Shown here: in pieces, positions 55,754 through 64,000 of the stretch | Position numbering within the stretch: position 1 is the first letter of the stretch | Layout: the number at the start of each line of letters is the position of its first letter | Origin: an uncultured Sterolibacterium sp. | Lineage (GTDB): Bacteria; Pseudomonadota; Gammaproteobacteria; Burkholderiales; Rhodocyclaceae | Assembly: GCA_903904605.1 (NCBI GenBank) | Contig: CAIVDC010000001.1 | Span: forward strand, 1-64,000 | Direction: 5' to 3' | Length of the DNA: 64,000 bases | Notes under the pieces: generated by a model | What the model was told of the DNA's origin: nothing | The model's input: only the letters and a program-made list of their open reading frames with translations | The model's database searches: none | Position numbers and translations under genes: made by a program

Positions 55754-56658
55754 TGCCGCTGTTGGAAACGCTTATGGAGGCCGGCCAGGCAAAACATGGC
55801 ACCCGGACCCGGTCGACGGGCGCGGGCTTGGTGAATAGATCCACGCTGAGCATTGCCGCCCTGATGCTGCTGGCGGCAGCCGGACTGGTCGGCTATTCCG
55901 GATTGCAGATCGGCCCTCCCGCACCGGTTTCGCTGGCCAGCGCCGCCTTGGCCCCGCCGCCGAAAGAAGAAAAGACCCCTACCGTCGAGCCCGTGGCCGC
56001 TCCCGCGCCGGACGCTGCCCCAGAGCCGGATACGGCGACGAAAGCTGAGGCCGCCCTGCCGGTCGCACCAATTCTCACGGTCACGGCAAAGCCCAGCGTC
56101 GAGCCGGCACTCCTGGTCGGCTACGAAGCCTACATGGCCGGCGATCTTGGCGCAGCAAGCGAAGTCTATGAACGGTTGCTGGCAAGCGAAAGCCGAAACA
56201 TCGAGGCCCTGCACGGCATGGCCGTGATCAGCTTACGCCTAGCACGGCCAGCGGCAGCGGAGGAATACTTCCTGCGAGCCCTGGAGATCGACCCCCGGGA
56301 TGCCCAGGCCCGGTCCGGCCTGATCAACCTGAACGGTCAGGGGGATCCGCTGCACTCCGAAAGTCTCTTGAAGTCATGGCTCGCCGCACAGCCCGGACTG
56401 TTTTCCCTCAACTTCACCCTTGGCAATCTCTATGCCGGCCAAGGCCGCTGGAGCGAGGCGGAGCGAGCCTACTTCAAAGCCGTCAGCAGCGACCCCGGCA
56501 ACCCGGATGCCCTGTTCAACCTGGCCGTCAGCCTCGAACAACTGCACCAGCCTAAGCTCGCCTCAAACTATTACCAACGGGCTCTGACTGCCGCAACCGC
56601 CAGACCGGCCGGCTTCGACCTGACGCAGTTGAAAGCACGATTGCTCGAGCTGCAATAA
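55750..56658 (+). CDS. TPR-repeat inner-membrane pilus protein (MshN-like)
   Basis: A 302-residue protein with one membrane helix (about 33-50), a Pro/Ala-rich periplasmic spacer (about 55-115) and about four to five tetratricopeptide repeats (e.g. AAEEYFLRALEIDPRDAQA, AERAYFKAVSSDPGNPDALFNLA). The ATG overlaps the secretin stop by four bases (ATGA). Similar TPR proteins (MshN) are scaffolds in MSHA assembly; similarity is in architecture rather than clear sequence identity. Confidence 0.78.
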   Translation: MMPLLETLMEAGQAKHGTRTRSTGAGLVNRSTLSIAALMLLAAAGLVGYSGLQIGPPAPVSLASAALAPPPKEEKTPTVEPVAAPAPDAAPEPDTATKAEAALPVAPILTVTAKPSVEPALLVGYEAYMAGDLGAASEVYERLLASESRNIEALHGMAVISLRLARPAAAEEYFLRALEIDPRDAQARSGLINLNGQGDPLHSESLLKSWLAAQPGLFSLNFTLGNLYAGQGRWSEAERAYFKAVSSDPGNPDALFNLAVSLEQLHQPKLASNYYQRALTAATARPAGFDLTQLKARLLELQ

Positions 56659-56694
56659 TCCCAAGCCGCCGCGCGCTTCGTCATTCAGCCCAAC

Positions 56695-58395
56695 ATGAAC
56701 ACGCTCGCAACGCAGCACCGCGCGGTTGGACAGATCCTCCTCGCGCAGGGCGTTATCAGCGAGGACCAGTTGCACATTGCACTCATGGAGCAGGCAAAGT
56801 TGAACCAGCCGATCGGCAGGCTGCTGGTGAACCTCGGCTTCGTCAGCGAGGCTACCCTGCGCGAGGCGCTTTCCGAAAAACTCGGCAAGAAGAGTATCGA
56901 CCTCGCGCGCGCCATCATCGATCCCGCGGCATTGCGCCTGGTTCCGCTGCAGCTGGCCAAGCGCCATCGCCTGCTGCCGCTCGACTACCATGCCGACCTG
57001 CACCGGCTTACGGTCGCCATCGCCGACGTCGACGATGTCATCGCCATCGATCTGCTGCGCAAGCTGACGCCGAACGAGCTTGAGGTCGAGACCCTGCTCG
57101 CCGGAGAATCGGAGATCGCCAGCGCCATCGACCAGCATTACGGCCATGTGCTTTCGATCGACGGCATCCTGCACGAAATCGAGACTGGGGAGATCGATCA
57201 CCGCAGTCTGGGTGCGACCCTCGATGAATACAGCCAGCCTGTGGTGCGTCTTGTCGATGCGCTGCTCACCGACGCCGTCAAGCGCGGGGCCTCCGATCTG
57301 CATTTCGAACCCGAAGCCTGCTTCCTGCGCATTCGCTACCGGATCGACGGCATTCTGCGGCAGATCCGCGCCCTGCACAAGTCCTACTGGCCGGCGATGG
57401 CAGTGCGCCTCAAGGTGATCAGCGGCATGAACATCGCCGAGACGCGGGCACCCCAGGACGGTCACTTTTCGGCCAATATCAGCGGCCGTCCGGTGGATTT
57501 CCGCGTCGCCGCGCAGCCAACCATCCATGGCGAAAATCTGGTTCTGCGCATCCTGGACAGGCATAGAGGAATCCTGCCGCTCGACCGGCTCGGCCTCGAT
57601 GAGGCGCAGCTCGACATGCTCCGGCGGATGATCACCCGGCCAGAAGGCATCATCCTGGTCACCGGCCCGACCGGCAGCGGCAAGACCACCACTCTGTATT
57701 CGATCCTCAGCCACATCAACAGCGAAGGCATCAACGTGATGACGCTGGAAGATCCTGTCGAATACCCGATGAACATGATCCGCCAGACTTCTGTGGCCGA
57801 GGCGGCCAAACTCGATTTCGCCAACGGCATTCTTTCCATGATGCGCCAGGATCCGGACGTCATCCTGGTCGGCGAAATTCGCGATGCCGACACCGCGGCC
57901 ATGGCCTTCCGCGCCGCCATGACAGGCCATCAGGTGTATTCGACCTTGCACACCAATTCGGCCATCGGCGCCGTGCCGCGGCTCATGGACATCGGCATCC
58001 TGGCCGAGATCCTGGCGGGCAACATCATCGGGGTGATCGCCCAGCGCCTGGTGAGGCGCCTTTGCCCGCTTTGCCGTCAGCAGTACCCGGCGCCGCCCCA
58101 CGAACAGCGGCTGTTTTGCCGCGAGCAGGCTGCGCCCATGCTCTATCGTGCAACAGGATGCGAGTCCTGCGATTTTCAAGGATATCGCGGCCGAATCGCG
58201 ATCATGGAATTATTGCGTATGGACGAGGATCTTGACGAACTCGTGGCGCGTCATGCCACCAGTCGCGAAATCCGCAACGCGGCTCTGAGTAAGGGCTACC
58301 GTCCGCTCGCGGAGGATGGCCTGAGGCGTGTTCTCGACGGCGCCACTTCGTTAGACGAAGTGGCGCGCGTTGTTGACCTCGGCTGGCGCAGGTGA
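56695..58395 (+). CDS. Pilus assembly ATPase (MshE-like, GspE family)
   Basis: A 566-residue traffic ATPase. An MshEN domain (about residues 5-150; QAVGQILLAQGVI-type start, RHRLLPLDYHADLHRLTVAIAD) may bind cyclic-di-GMP as in Vibrio MshE (inference). The catalytic core has Walker A GPTGSGKTTTL at 324-334, Walker B DPDVILVGEIRD near 387-398, the His box GHQVYSTLHTNSA, and a tetra-Cys zinc site (C457, C460, C489, C492). Overlaps the platform gene by four bases. Confidence 0.9.
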   Translation: MNTLATQHRAVGQILLAQGVISEDQLHIALMEQAKLNQPIGRLLVNLGFVSEATLREALSEKLGKKSIDLARAIIDPAALRLVPLQLAKRHRLLPLDYHADLHRLTVAIADVDDVIAIDLLRKLTPNELEVETLLAGESEIASAIDQHYGHVLSIDGILHEIETGEIDHRSLGATLDEYSQPVVRLVDALLTDAVKRGASDLHFEPEACFLRIRYRIDGILRQIRALHKSYWPAMAVRLKVISGMNIAETRAPQDGHFSANISGRPVDFRVAAQPTIHGENLVLRILDRHRGILPLDRLGLDEAQLDMLRRMITRPEGIILVTGPTGSGKTTTLYSILSHINSEGINVMTLEDPVEYPMNMIRQTSVAEAAKLDFANGILSMMRQDPDVILVGEIRDADTAAMAFRAAMTGHQVYSTLHTNSAIGAVPRLMDIGILAEILAGNIIGVIAQRLVRRLCPLCRQQYPAPPHEQRLFCREQAAPMLYRATGCESCDFQGYRGRIAIMELLRMDEDLDELVARHATSREIRNAALSKGYRPLAEDGLRRVLDGATSLDEVARVVDLGWRR

Positions 58396-59594
58396 TGACG
58401 CTATTCGCCTACAGAGCCATGAACGTAGCCGGGCACCGGGTGTCGGGTCGGACGGAAGCGGTGAACCTCGCCGATCTGGAGTTGCGCCTGAAGCATATGG
58501 GGCTCGACTTCATCAACGGCAACCCGGTCAAACGAGTCTTCTTTATCACTCGCCCGGTCAGCCGCCGCGCGCTGATCAATTTTTGCTTTCATCTCGAACA
58601 GCTGACGCGATCCGGCGTACCGATCATCGACGGGCTCTCCGATCTTCGTGACAGCTTGACCGATCTTCGTTTCAGGGAGGTGCTCGCCAGCATCGTCGAA
58701 AGCATCGCCGGAGGCAAGACTTTGTCGCAGGCGATGGCAGTCCATCAGCGCGTCTTCAACGGCGTATTCACGGGCCTTGTGCGGGCAGGCGAGGAAACCG
58801 GACGCCTGCCCGAGGTGCTGCAAAGCCTGGTCGAATCGCTCAAGTGGCAGGATGAACTGGCTTCCCAGAGCAAGAAACTGCTCATGTACCCGGCCTTTCT
58901 CGGCGCGGTGGTGCTCGCCGTGACCTTCTTCATGATGATCTACCTTGTTCCTAAATTGACCGACTTCCTCAAAGGCATGGGTCAGGAAGTGCCGCTGCAG
59001 ACCAAAGTGCTGATCGCCACCTCTAGCTTCTTCGCCGACTTCTGGTATCTCATGCTCCTTGGCCCGAGCCTGGCAGCGGTCGGTGTCAATATCGCGGTGC
59101 GGGTCAACTCGGCGGCGCGCTACCGAGTCGATGCCGTCTGGCTCGCTTTGCCGATCATCGGCGGAATCCTGCGCAAGGTCATGCTTTCGCGCTTTGCCAG
59201 CGTTTTTGCCATGATGTACGCTTCAGGAATTCCCATCATTGACGCCGTCCGCTCCAGCGAGGACGTCATCGGCAATACCGTCGTCAAGGAGGGACTTGTA
59301 CGCGCCGGGAGGATGATCGCCGAAGGCCAGAGCCTCACCGCCGCCTTCCAGCAGGCCGACCTGTTCCCCCCGCTGGTAATTCGCATGCTGGGCGTCGGGG
59401 AAAGCACCGGGAGACTCGATGTCGCCCTCCTGAACGTGAGCTACTTTTACAACCGCGACGTTCGCGAAGGCATCGATCGTCTGCAAGCGATGATCGAGCC
59501 GGCCATGACCTTGGCCATTGGCCTGATGCTCGGCTGGGTGATGTTGTCGACTTTTGGGCCCATCTACGATGTCATCACCCGGCTGAGGATTTGA
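58392..59594 (+). CDS. Pilus assembly inner-membrane platform protein (MshG/GspF family)
   Basis: A 400-residue GspF-family protein with two T2SSF domains (about 65-190 and 268-390) and three membrane helices (about 170-190, 215-237, 370-390). Landmarks: FCFHLEQLTRSGVPIIDGL and MMYASGIPIIDAVRSSEDV, the duplicated signature, and GVGESTGRLDVALLNVSYFY. It is the platform on which the MshE-like ATPase acts. Confidence 0.92.
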   Translation: MMTLFAYRAMNVAGHRVSGRTEAVNLADLELRLKHMGLDFINGNPVKRVFFITRPVSRRALINFCFHLEQLTRSGVPIIDGLSDLRDSLTDLRFREVLASIVESIAGGKTLSQAMAVHQRVFNGVFTGLVRAGEETGRLPEVLQSLVESLKWQDELASQSKKLLMYPAFLGAVVLAVTFFMMIYLVPKLTDFLKGMGQEVPLQTKVLIATSSFFADFWYLMLLGPSLAAVGVNIAVRVNSAARYRVDAVWLALPIIGGILRKVMLSRFASVFAMMYASGIPIIDAVRSSEDVIGNTVVKEGLVRAGRMIAEGQSLTAAFQQADLFPPLVIRMLGVGESTGRLDVALLNVSYFYNRDVREGIDRLQAMIEPAMTLAIGLMLGWVMLSTFGPIYDVITRLRI

Positions 59595-59600
59595 CCGGCC

Positions 59601-61097
59601 ATGACCCAACAGCGACTCGTCCTCATTGTCTCTGACCGGCTGACGGCCTACCATTGGCACTCCGGTTGGCTCGAGTGCGAAGCCGGGTTTTGCCCTGACC
59701 CTCCGGGCCTAAGGAGCTTCGCCGAATACCTCGGCCAACATCGGGGCAGCATCTTCCGCATTCTCGTCCTGCTTGCCGAGGAGGGCTTTCATCGGGAGGA
59801 TGTTCCCTACGTCAGGGGCAGCGATCGACAAGCCCTGCTTGAGCGCAAACTCAATCAACATTTTTATGGCGCCCGACTGATGCTGGCCCTTTCGCTGGGC
59901 CGCGAAACGGCAGGACGACGCGATGAGAGAATACTGCTGACCGCCCTTAACCGCCCCCTGCAACTGGACCCGTGGCTGGCATTGATGTCCGATGCCGAAG
60001 CGCGGATTGCCGGCTTATACACGCTACCGCTGCTTGCCGGCACGCTGGCTGAGAACACCTCCCGGGCGGCCCCGCTATTCCTGCTGCTGACGCTTAGCAC
60101 CGGCGGAATCCACCAGATTGTTTTCGAGAACGCCCGCCTGCGCTTCTCGCGCTTGACGCCGCTGCTTACAGACAATCCGGAGGAATGGGCGGACGCATGC
60201 GCGGCGGAGTCGGGCAGGATCTATCAATATCTCGTCGCCCAGCGCGTGATCACGCACGGCACCGCGTTGACCACCGTGGTTCTGGCTCATCCGGGGCAAA
60301 TCGGCGAGTTTCGCAGCCGCTGCAAGGACTCCGGCGAGATCCATTTTGTCTTTGCGGATCTCCTTGCAGAATCGGAAAGGCAAGGACTCAGGAACCAGCT
60401 CAGGGATTCCCGCAGCGATGCGCTGTTCCTGCACTTGATGGTCCGGAAGCCGCCGCAAGGGCAGTTCGCCGATGCGGCGCTGCGACGCTGCCACGGTCTC
60501 AGCCGGATTCGTCTTGCCCTGCGCCATACCGGCATTGCGGTCCTGCTCGGCGGCATGCTCATCGCCGGCAAGGAGGGACACGAGTACTACGCGCTTAGGG
60601 AAGAAGCCCGGCAGACCGACCTCCAGACCGAACTCGAGCGCAGGGAATATCAGGCGGCCCTCAGGGATTTTCCGGCGCCGCCGATGGCGATCGCGAGGCT
60701 GCGGGCGCTGGTCCGCCGCTATGGGCAGTTGGAACAACGCTCAGCGACGCTGGAACCGATGTTCCAGCGCATCAGCCGCGCCCTGGATCTTTCGCCTCGC
60801 GTGACCATAGACCGCATCGAATGGCGGGGCCACGATAGTCCCGAAGCGGCAAAAGCCGGAGCCGTATCCGCCGACATCCATGCCCGACTGCCGCTCGCAC
60901 TGCTCCGCGACCGTAAGGAGCAGCTGCAGGCCATCGACCGCTTCAGCAACGAATTGGCCAGTGACCCGGGGGTGGCGGTGCTCCGGCTCAGGATGCCGTT
61001 CGACGTCGATTCGGGAAAGTCGCTGAAGAGCGGAGATATCGAAGCCGCCGGGTTCGATGCGCCGGAATTCGCCCTGCGGATCGTCGAGCGGCGGTGA
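59601..61097 (+). CDS. Bitopic pilus-assembly protein, MshI/GspL-like
   Basis: A 498-residue protein with a long cytoplasmic N-terminal part (about 1-300), a single membrane helix (about 311-328, GIAVLLGGMLIAGKEG) and a periplasmic part with a coiled coil (about 330-390) and a ferredoxin-like end (about 400-498). This is the layout of GspL or fused PilM-PilN proteins, but the actin-like motifs are not clear by eye. It follows the platform gene by six bases and precedes a PilO-like gene. Confidence 0.65.
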   Translation: MTQQRLVLIVSDRLTAYHWHSGWLECEAGFCPDPPGLRSFAEYLGQHRGSIFRILVLLAEEGFHREDVPYVRGSDRQALLERKLNQHFYGARLMLALSLGRETAGRRDERILLTALNRPLQLDPWLALMSDAEARIAGLYTLPLLAGTLAENTSRAAPLFLLLTLSTGGIHQIVFENARLRFSRLTPLLTDNPEEWADACAAESGRIYQYLVAQRVITHGTALTTVVLAHPGQIGEFRSRCKDSGEIHFVFADLLAESERQGLRNQLRDSRSDALFLHLMVRKPPQGQFADAALRRCHGLSRIRLALRHTGIAVLLGGMLIAGKEGHEYYALREEARQTDLQTELERREYQAALRDFPAPPMAIARLRALVRRYGQLEQRSATLEPMFQRISRALDLSPRVTIDRIEWRGHDSPEAAKAGAVSADIHARLPLALLRDRKEQLQAIDRFSNELASDPGVAVLRLRMPFDVDSGKSLKSGDIEAAGFDAPEFALRIVERR

Positions 61098-61104
61098 AGC
61101 GGTC

Positions 61105-61704
61105 ATGAAGCCGTCATTGGACCTCCGAGACCTGCCGCTGATCCGCGGGAGCATTCTCTTGAGCCTGCTGCTTTCGATGCTCGGCTTGGGGCTGGTGAAA
61201 GTCTCGCACGATGGCTCGACGGAAATGCGCGAGATCCTCGAGCGGCTTCGCAGCCAGCGCCGAGAGATCAAGGAGATGCAGGCGCGCCTTCGCAGCGATG
61301 AACAGGAAATCCGCCGGACGCGGCTCCGTTACGAAGAAATCACGAAGCGTGGCTACCTCAATCGGGAACACCGTCTCGAATGGGTCGAGCGGATCCGCAA
61401 GATCAGGGAGCAGCGAAAACTCATCGAGGTGAACTACGAACTGGCACCGCAACAGTCCGTCAGCAATGCCGACGGCTCAGGCTTCGAGGTGATGTCCAGC
61501 ACCATGAGGCTTCGGATGCGTCTGCTCCACGAGGAGGATCTGCTGAATTTTCTCGCTGATCTGCGCGGTTCCGTGCAGGCCTACCTTAGTATCCGCAGCT
61601 GCATTGTCGAACGCCTGCCGCAGATCGGCGAGCTGCCCACGACTGCCGCAGGACTCCAGGCCGAATGCCTGATCGACTGGCTCACCCTGCGCGAGCGGAA
61701 ATGA
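61105..61704 (+). CDS. PilO/MshJ-like inner-membrane pilus protein
   Basis: A 199-residue protein with an N-terminal membrane helix (about 13-30, GSILLSLLLSMLGLGLVKV), a strongly charged coiled coil (about 35-95) and a small periplasmic domain (about 110-195). This is PilO/GspM/MshJ architecture. ATG 61105 follows the stop of the preceding gene by seven bases. Identification rests on architecture and position. Confidence 0.68.
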   Translation: MKPSLDLRDLPLIRGSILLSLLLSMLGLGLVKVSHDGSTEMREILERLRSQRREIKEMQARLRSDEQEIRRTRLRYEEITKRGYLNREHRLEWVERIRKIREQRKLIEVNYELAPQQSVSNADGSGFEVMSSTMRLRMRLLHEEDLLNFLADLRGSVQAYLSIRSCIVERLPQIGELPTTAAGLQAECLIDWLTLRERK

Positions 61705-62144
61705 CCGGGCCATTTTCACGCTTGGGCGCAGCGCTTCCGGCGCTGTCCATCGCGCTGGCCCTCTGCACCACGGCGATGCCGGCCCGGGCGGCAGGCCTCG
61801 GTCGTCTGTTTTTCACGCCTGAGCAGCGCGCCAGCCTTGAGCGCCAACGCGGCCACACGCTCCGGGAAATCCGCGGGGCGGCCGTCAGCACGCTCAGCCT
61901 GGGCGGCGTCGTACGCCGCTCGGGCGGCAAGAGCACCGTCTGGATCAACGGTGTTGCCCATCGCGAAGGCGGTTCGGCCATCCGCATCGATCTCGCTTCC
62001 CAGGACTATTCCGCCGCAGCGATCAAGGTCGACGGCGGAAATCCGATCCGGCTTCGTGTCGGCGAATCGGTGGAGCGCGCTACGCGGGAAAGGCAGGACG
62101 CCCTGGCAGGCGGGAGCATCGCCGTCGACGGGAAGGTGCAATGA
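61701..62144 (+). CDS. Small secreted pilus-cluster protein (MshK/PilP-position)
   Basis: A 147-residue protein with a Sec signal peptide (cleavage after TTAMPARA, about residue 30). Its mature part has the segment GLGRLFFTPEQRASLERQRG and a beta-rich VSTLSLGGVVRRSGGKSTVWING region typical of short MshK-like periplasmic proteins. The ATG overlaps the previous stop (ATGA), and its own stop overlaps the next start (62141-62144). Function assumed from cluster position. Confidence 0.68.
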   Translation: MTGPFSRLGAALPALSIALALCTTAMPARAAGLGRLFFTPEQRASLERQRGHTLREIRGAAVSTLSLGGVVRRSGGKSTVWINGVAHREGGSAIRIDLASQDYSAAAIKVDGGNPIRLRVGESVERATRERQDALAGGSIAVDGKVQ

Positions 62145-63550
62145 TCGCGCTCGGCGGACCAAGCCCGTCAAGGCGAAGGCAACAGGGCCTGGCCTTGCTC
62201 ATGATGTTGGTCGTGCTGGTGCTGGGGGCGGTCTATCTGCTGACGGTCACCATGCACGCCGGCCGTATTCAGGTCGAGCGCGAAGCAGCAACGGCGGCTG
62301 CCTTGCTTCAGGCAAAGGAAGCTTTGATCGCCTATGCGCTCACCTACGGCGAGATGCATGCAAACAAGGTACCGGGCTATCTGCTCTGTCCTGAAACGGG
62401 AAACTCGGCCATCACCACGCCCGAAGGCAGCGCTGACCTTTCCTGCGGGACGAAGCACACCAGCGCCATCGGCCGCTTTCCCTGGCGAACGCTCGGGCTG
62501 GAGCCCTTGCGGGACGGTTCGGGCGAGTGCCTGTGGTATGCCGTGTCGGGCAGCTTCAAGAACAATCCGGCCGGCGACATGATGAACTGGGATACCCTCG
62601 GCCAGCTGGCAATCAAAGGTTCCGACGGTGCGTCATCGATCGCCGGCGGTTCGCCCGAAAGCCTTGCCGCCGCGGTGGTAATCGCGCCCGGGGCGCGGCT
62701 GGGCAGGCAGGACCGAAGCGCTGTCGAAAGGACCGCCATCTGCGGCGGAAACTTGGATCCGCGCAATTATCTGGAGGCATCGGGTGGTGCCGACAACTCG
62801 ACGGTATCCGCCATCGCCGGCGCGATATCGACTTTTATCGTCGGCGGTGCCGTCAACGGCGTCAATGACCGCGTGCTGGCGATCACTCCGGGCGATATCT
62901 TCGGCGCCATTGAAAGGCGCAGCGACTTCTACGCGACGGTCGAGAGCTTCACCCAGCGGGTAGCCGCGTGCCTCGCAGGGTATGGCCGGCTAAACGGAGC
63001 TGGACCGAGCGACAGGCGTCTGCCCTGGCCCGCCCCTGTCGCCCTGACCGACTACTCGGTAGACACCAACTATGACGACAGCGGCGAGACGTTCTCGGGC
63101 CGTCTGCCCTACCGGGTTAACGATTCGAAAGGCGCCACGGCCAACACCATGACGCAGAGCAACCTGATCACCGGCGTCAATTGCCCAGGGCCCTGGTCGG
63201 CTCTGGACGACAGCTGGTACAAGAACTGGAAGGACCACCTCTTCTATTCGCTGGCCCGATCATACAGTCCGGGCGCGACGGCGCCGAGCGCCTGCACCGA
63301 CTGCCTGAGCGCCGATGGCGTAGGTCCTTTTGCCGCGATCGTCATGTTTGCCGGCCGCAGACTTGCCTGGCAGAAGCGCGCGACCCCGGCCGACAAGTCC
63401 TCGATCGCCAACTACCTGGAAGAGCGGAACAGTGCGAACCATCCGAATCCCGCAGGCAACGCCGATTACCGCAGCGGTCCCGCGACAACCGGCTTCAACG
63501 ATGTTCTCTACTGCGTAGACACGAGCCTCACGGTCGCACCATGCCCTTGA
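62141..63550 (+). CDS. Large prepilin-like protein with GspK/PilX-type N-terminus
   Basis: A 469-residue protein whose N-terminus is basic, then QQG|LALLMMLVVLVLGAVYLL: a prepilin-peptidase type site after Gly16 followed by a hydrophobic helix, with no Glu at position +5, as in GspK/PilX tip proteins. It has a large extracytoplasmic part with several Cys and a segment (CPETG ... GRFPWRTLGLEPLRDGSGECLWYAVSG) that resembles one in the next pilin. It could be a minor or tip pilin. Overlaps both neighbours. Confidence 0.75.
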   Translation: MIALGGPSPSRRRQQGLALLMMLVVLVLGAVYLLTVTMHAGRIQVEREAATAAALLQAKEALIAYALTYGEMHANKVPGYLLCPETGNSAITTPEGSADLSCGTKHTSAIGRFPWRTLGLEPLRDGSGECLWYAVSGSFKNNPAGDMMNWDTLGQLAIKGSDGASSIAGGSPESLAAAVVIAPGARLGRQDRSAVERTAICGGNLDPRNYLEASGGADNSTVSAIAGAISTFIVGGAVNGVNDRVLAITPGDIFGAIERRSDFYATVESFTQRVAACLAGYGRLNGAGPSDRRLPWPAPVALTDYSVDTNYDDSGETFSGRLPYRVNDSKGATANTMTQSNLITGVNCPGPWSALDDSWYKNWKDHLFYSLARSYSPGATAPSACTDCLSADGVGPFAAIVMFAGRRLAWQKRATPADKSSIANYLEERNSANHPNPAGNADYRSGPATTGFNDVLYCVDTSLTVAPCP

Positions 63551-64000
63551 AGTGCAGCGGCGGCTTTTCCCTCGTCGAACTGTCGATGGTGCTGGTCATT
63601 GTCACCCTTCTGCTAGGCGGCATGTTGATGCCGCTGTCCGCACAAATCGACCTGCGCCGAACCGCCGAGACCCGGGAGACTTTGCACGAGGTGCGCAACG
63701 CCTTGCTCGGCTTTGCCATTGCCAATGGCCGGTTGCCCTGCCCCGCCGCCACCGGCGCCACCGGTATTGAAGCCGGGGGCGGCGCGGTTGCCTGCACTGG
63801 CGCAGCCAACGGCGTCGCCGACGGATTCCTCCCCGGCGCGACCCTGGGCCTGTCGCCCACCGATGACCAGGGTTACCTGCTCGATGCCTGGGGCAACCGG
63901 ATACGCTACGCCGTCAGCGTCGCGCCGAGCGCAATGCCGAATGCCTTCACGACAAGCAAGGGAATCAGCAATTTCTGGCGTGCGAACAACACACCGCCGG
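63541..64000 (+). CDS. Type IV prepilin-like protein, cut by window end
   Basis: An open frame from ATG 63541 to the window edge (153 codons seen, no stop). The N-terminus MPLKCSGG|FSLVELSMVLVIVTLLLGG is a textbook class III signal with Glu5 after the cleavage Gly. The visible mature part has GRLPCPAATG and GFLPGATLGLSPTDDQG...DAWGNRIRYAVS, a pseudopilin-like pattern shared with the preceding gene. It overlaps that gene by ten bases. A minor pilin of the MSHA-like system is likely. Confidence 0.85.
   Translation, partial: MPLKCSGGFSLVELSMVLVIVTLLLGGMLMPLSAQIDLRRTAETRETLHEVRNALLGFAIANGRLPCPAATGATGIEAGGGAVACTGAANGVADGFLPGATLGLSPTDDQGYLLDAWGNRIRYAVSVAPSAMPNAFTTSKGISNFWRANNTPP

Noticed and set aside
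56681-56690. GTCATTCAG as part of a fourth TetR operator
   Set aside because: The opposite arm TGAATGA is absent at the required spacing.

Overview
The window is GC-rich, gene-dense chromosomal DNA that looks like a Betaproteobacterium. Support comes from the order mlaFEDACB - ABC pair - bolA - murA - hisG - hisD ... hisB-H-A-F-I-E - hinT - tatABC, the PP2C/FHA cluster, the sucCD locus and the CoA-based aromatic catabolism. Placement near Rhodocyclales (Azoarcus/Thauera/Sulfuritalea-like) is an inference from gene content only. No tRNA, rRNA, CRISPR array, insertion sequence or prophage was recognised.

Regions. (1) 0-7.4 kb, minus strand: a GAF-containing GspE/PilB-type ATPase, an FHA protein, a PP2C phosphatase, a TerC membrane protein, then sucD, sucC and a DUF2889 gene coupled to sucC. 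(2) 7.6-11.6 kb, plus strand: a phenylacetate-type set (PaaI thioesterase, PaaJ/PcaF thiolase, PaaK ligase), MsrA and a hydroxybenzoyl-CoA-type thioesterase. (3) 12-18.8 kb, plus strand: pobA and a complete branched-chain/aromatic ABC importer, then a DMT exporter. (4) 18.8-23.3 kb: a divergent unit with ferredoxin-GNAT-Rrf2 on one side and an unusual OYE/[4Fe-4S]/fibronectin-III flavoprotein plus an aryl-AMP/CoA ligase on the other. A good FNR-type box and a -10 element lie between them. (5) 23.3-30.6 kb, minus strand: CoA ligase, enoyl-CoA hydratase, TetR regulator, second hydratase, BadH-like SDR, acyl-CoA dehydrogenase and a second aromatic-type binding protein. (6) 30.8-33 kb: maleylpyruvate isomerase and fumarylpyruvate hydrolase homologues with a divergent MarR. 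(7) 33-37 kb: Nif3, a DegS-like protease, tatCBA, hinT, hisE. (8) 37-46.6 kb: an orphan sensor kinase and the his genes, with hisC inverted and a CZB-domain gene beside it. (9) 46.6-53.7 kb: murA, a BolA-like gene, an ABC exporter and the Mla lipid-transport operon. (10) 53.9-64 kb: an MSHA-like type IV pilus cluster that runs off the window.

How the genes work together: the centre of the window (7.6-33 kb) is an aromatic/alicyclic acid island with ligases, beta-oxidation enzymes, thioesterases, a ring hydroxylase and importers. Three perfect copies of TGAATGA-N4-TCATTCA lie upstream of pobA-transporter, of the SDR-ECH-TetR-ECH-ligase operon and of the acyl-CoA dehydrogenase gene. They define a likely local TetR regulon. 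The ferredoxin/OYE unit has no copy of that operator and instead carries an FNR-type box. It is therefore probably controlled separately, and its enzymology is the most unusual content here.
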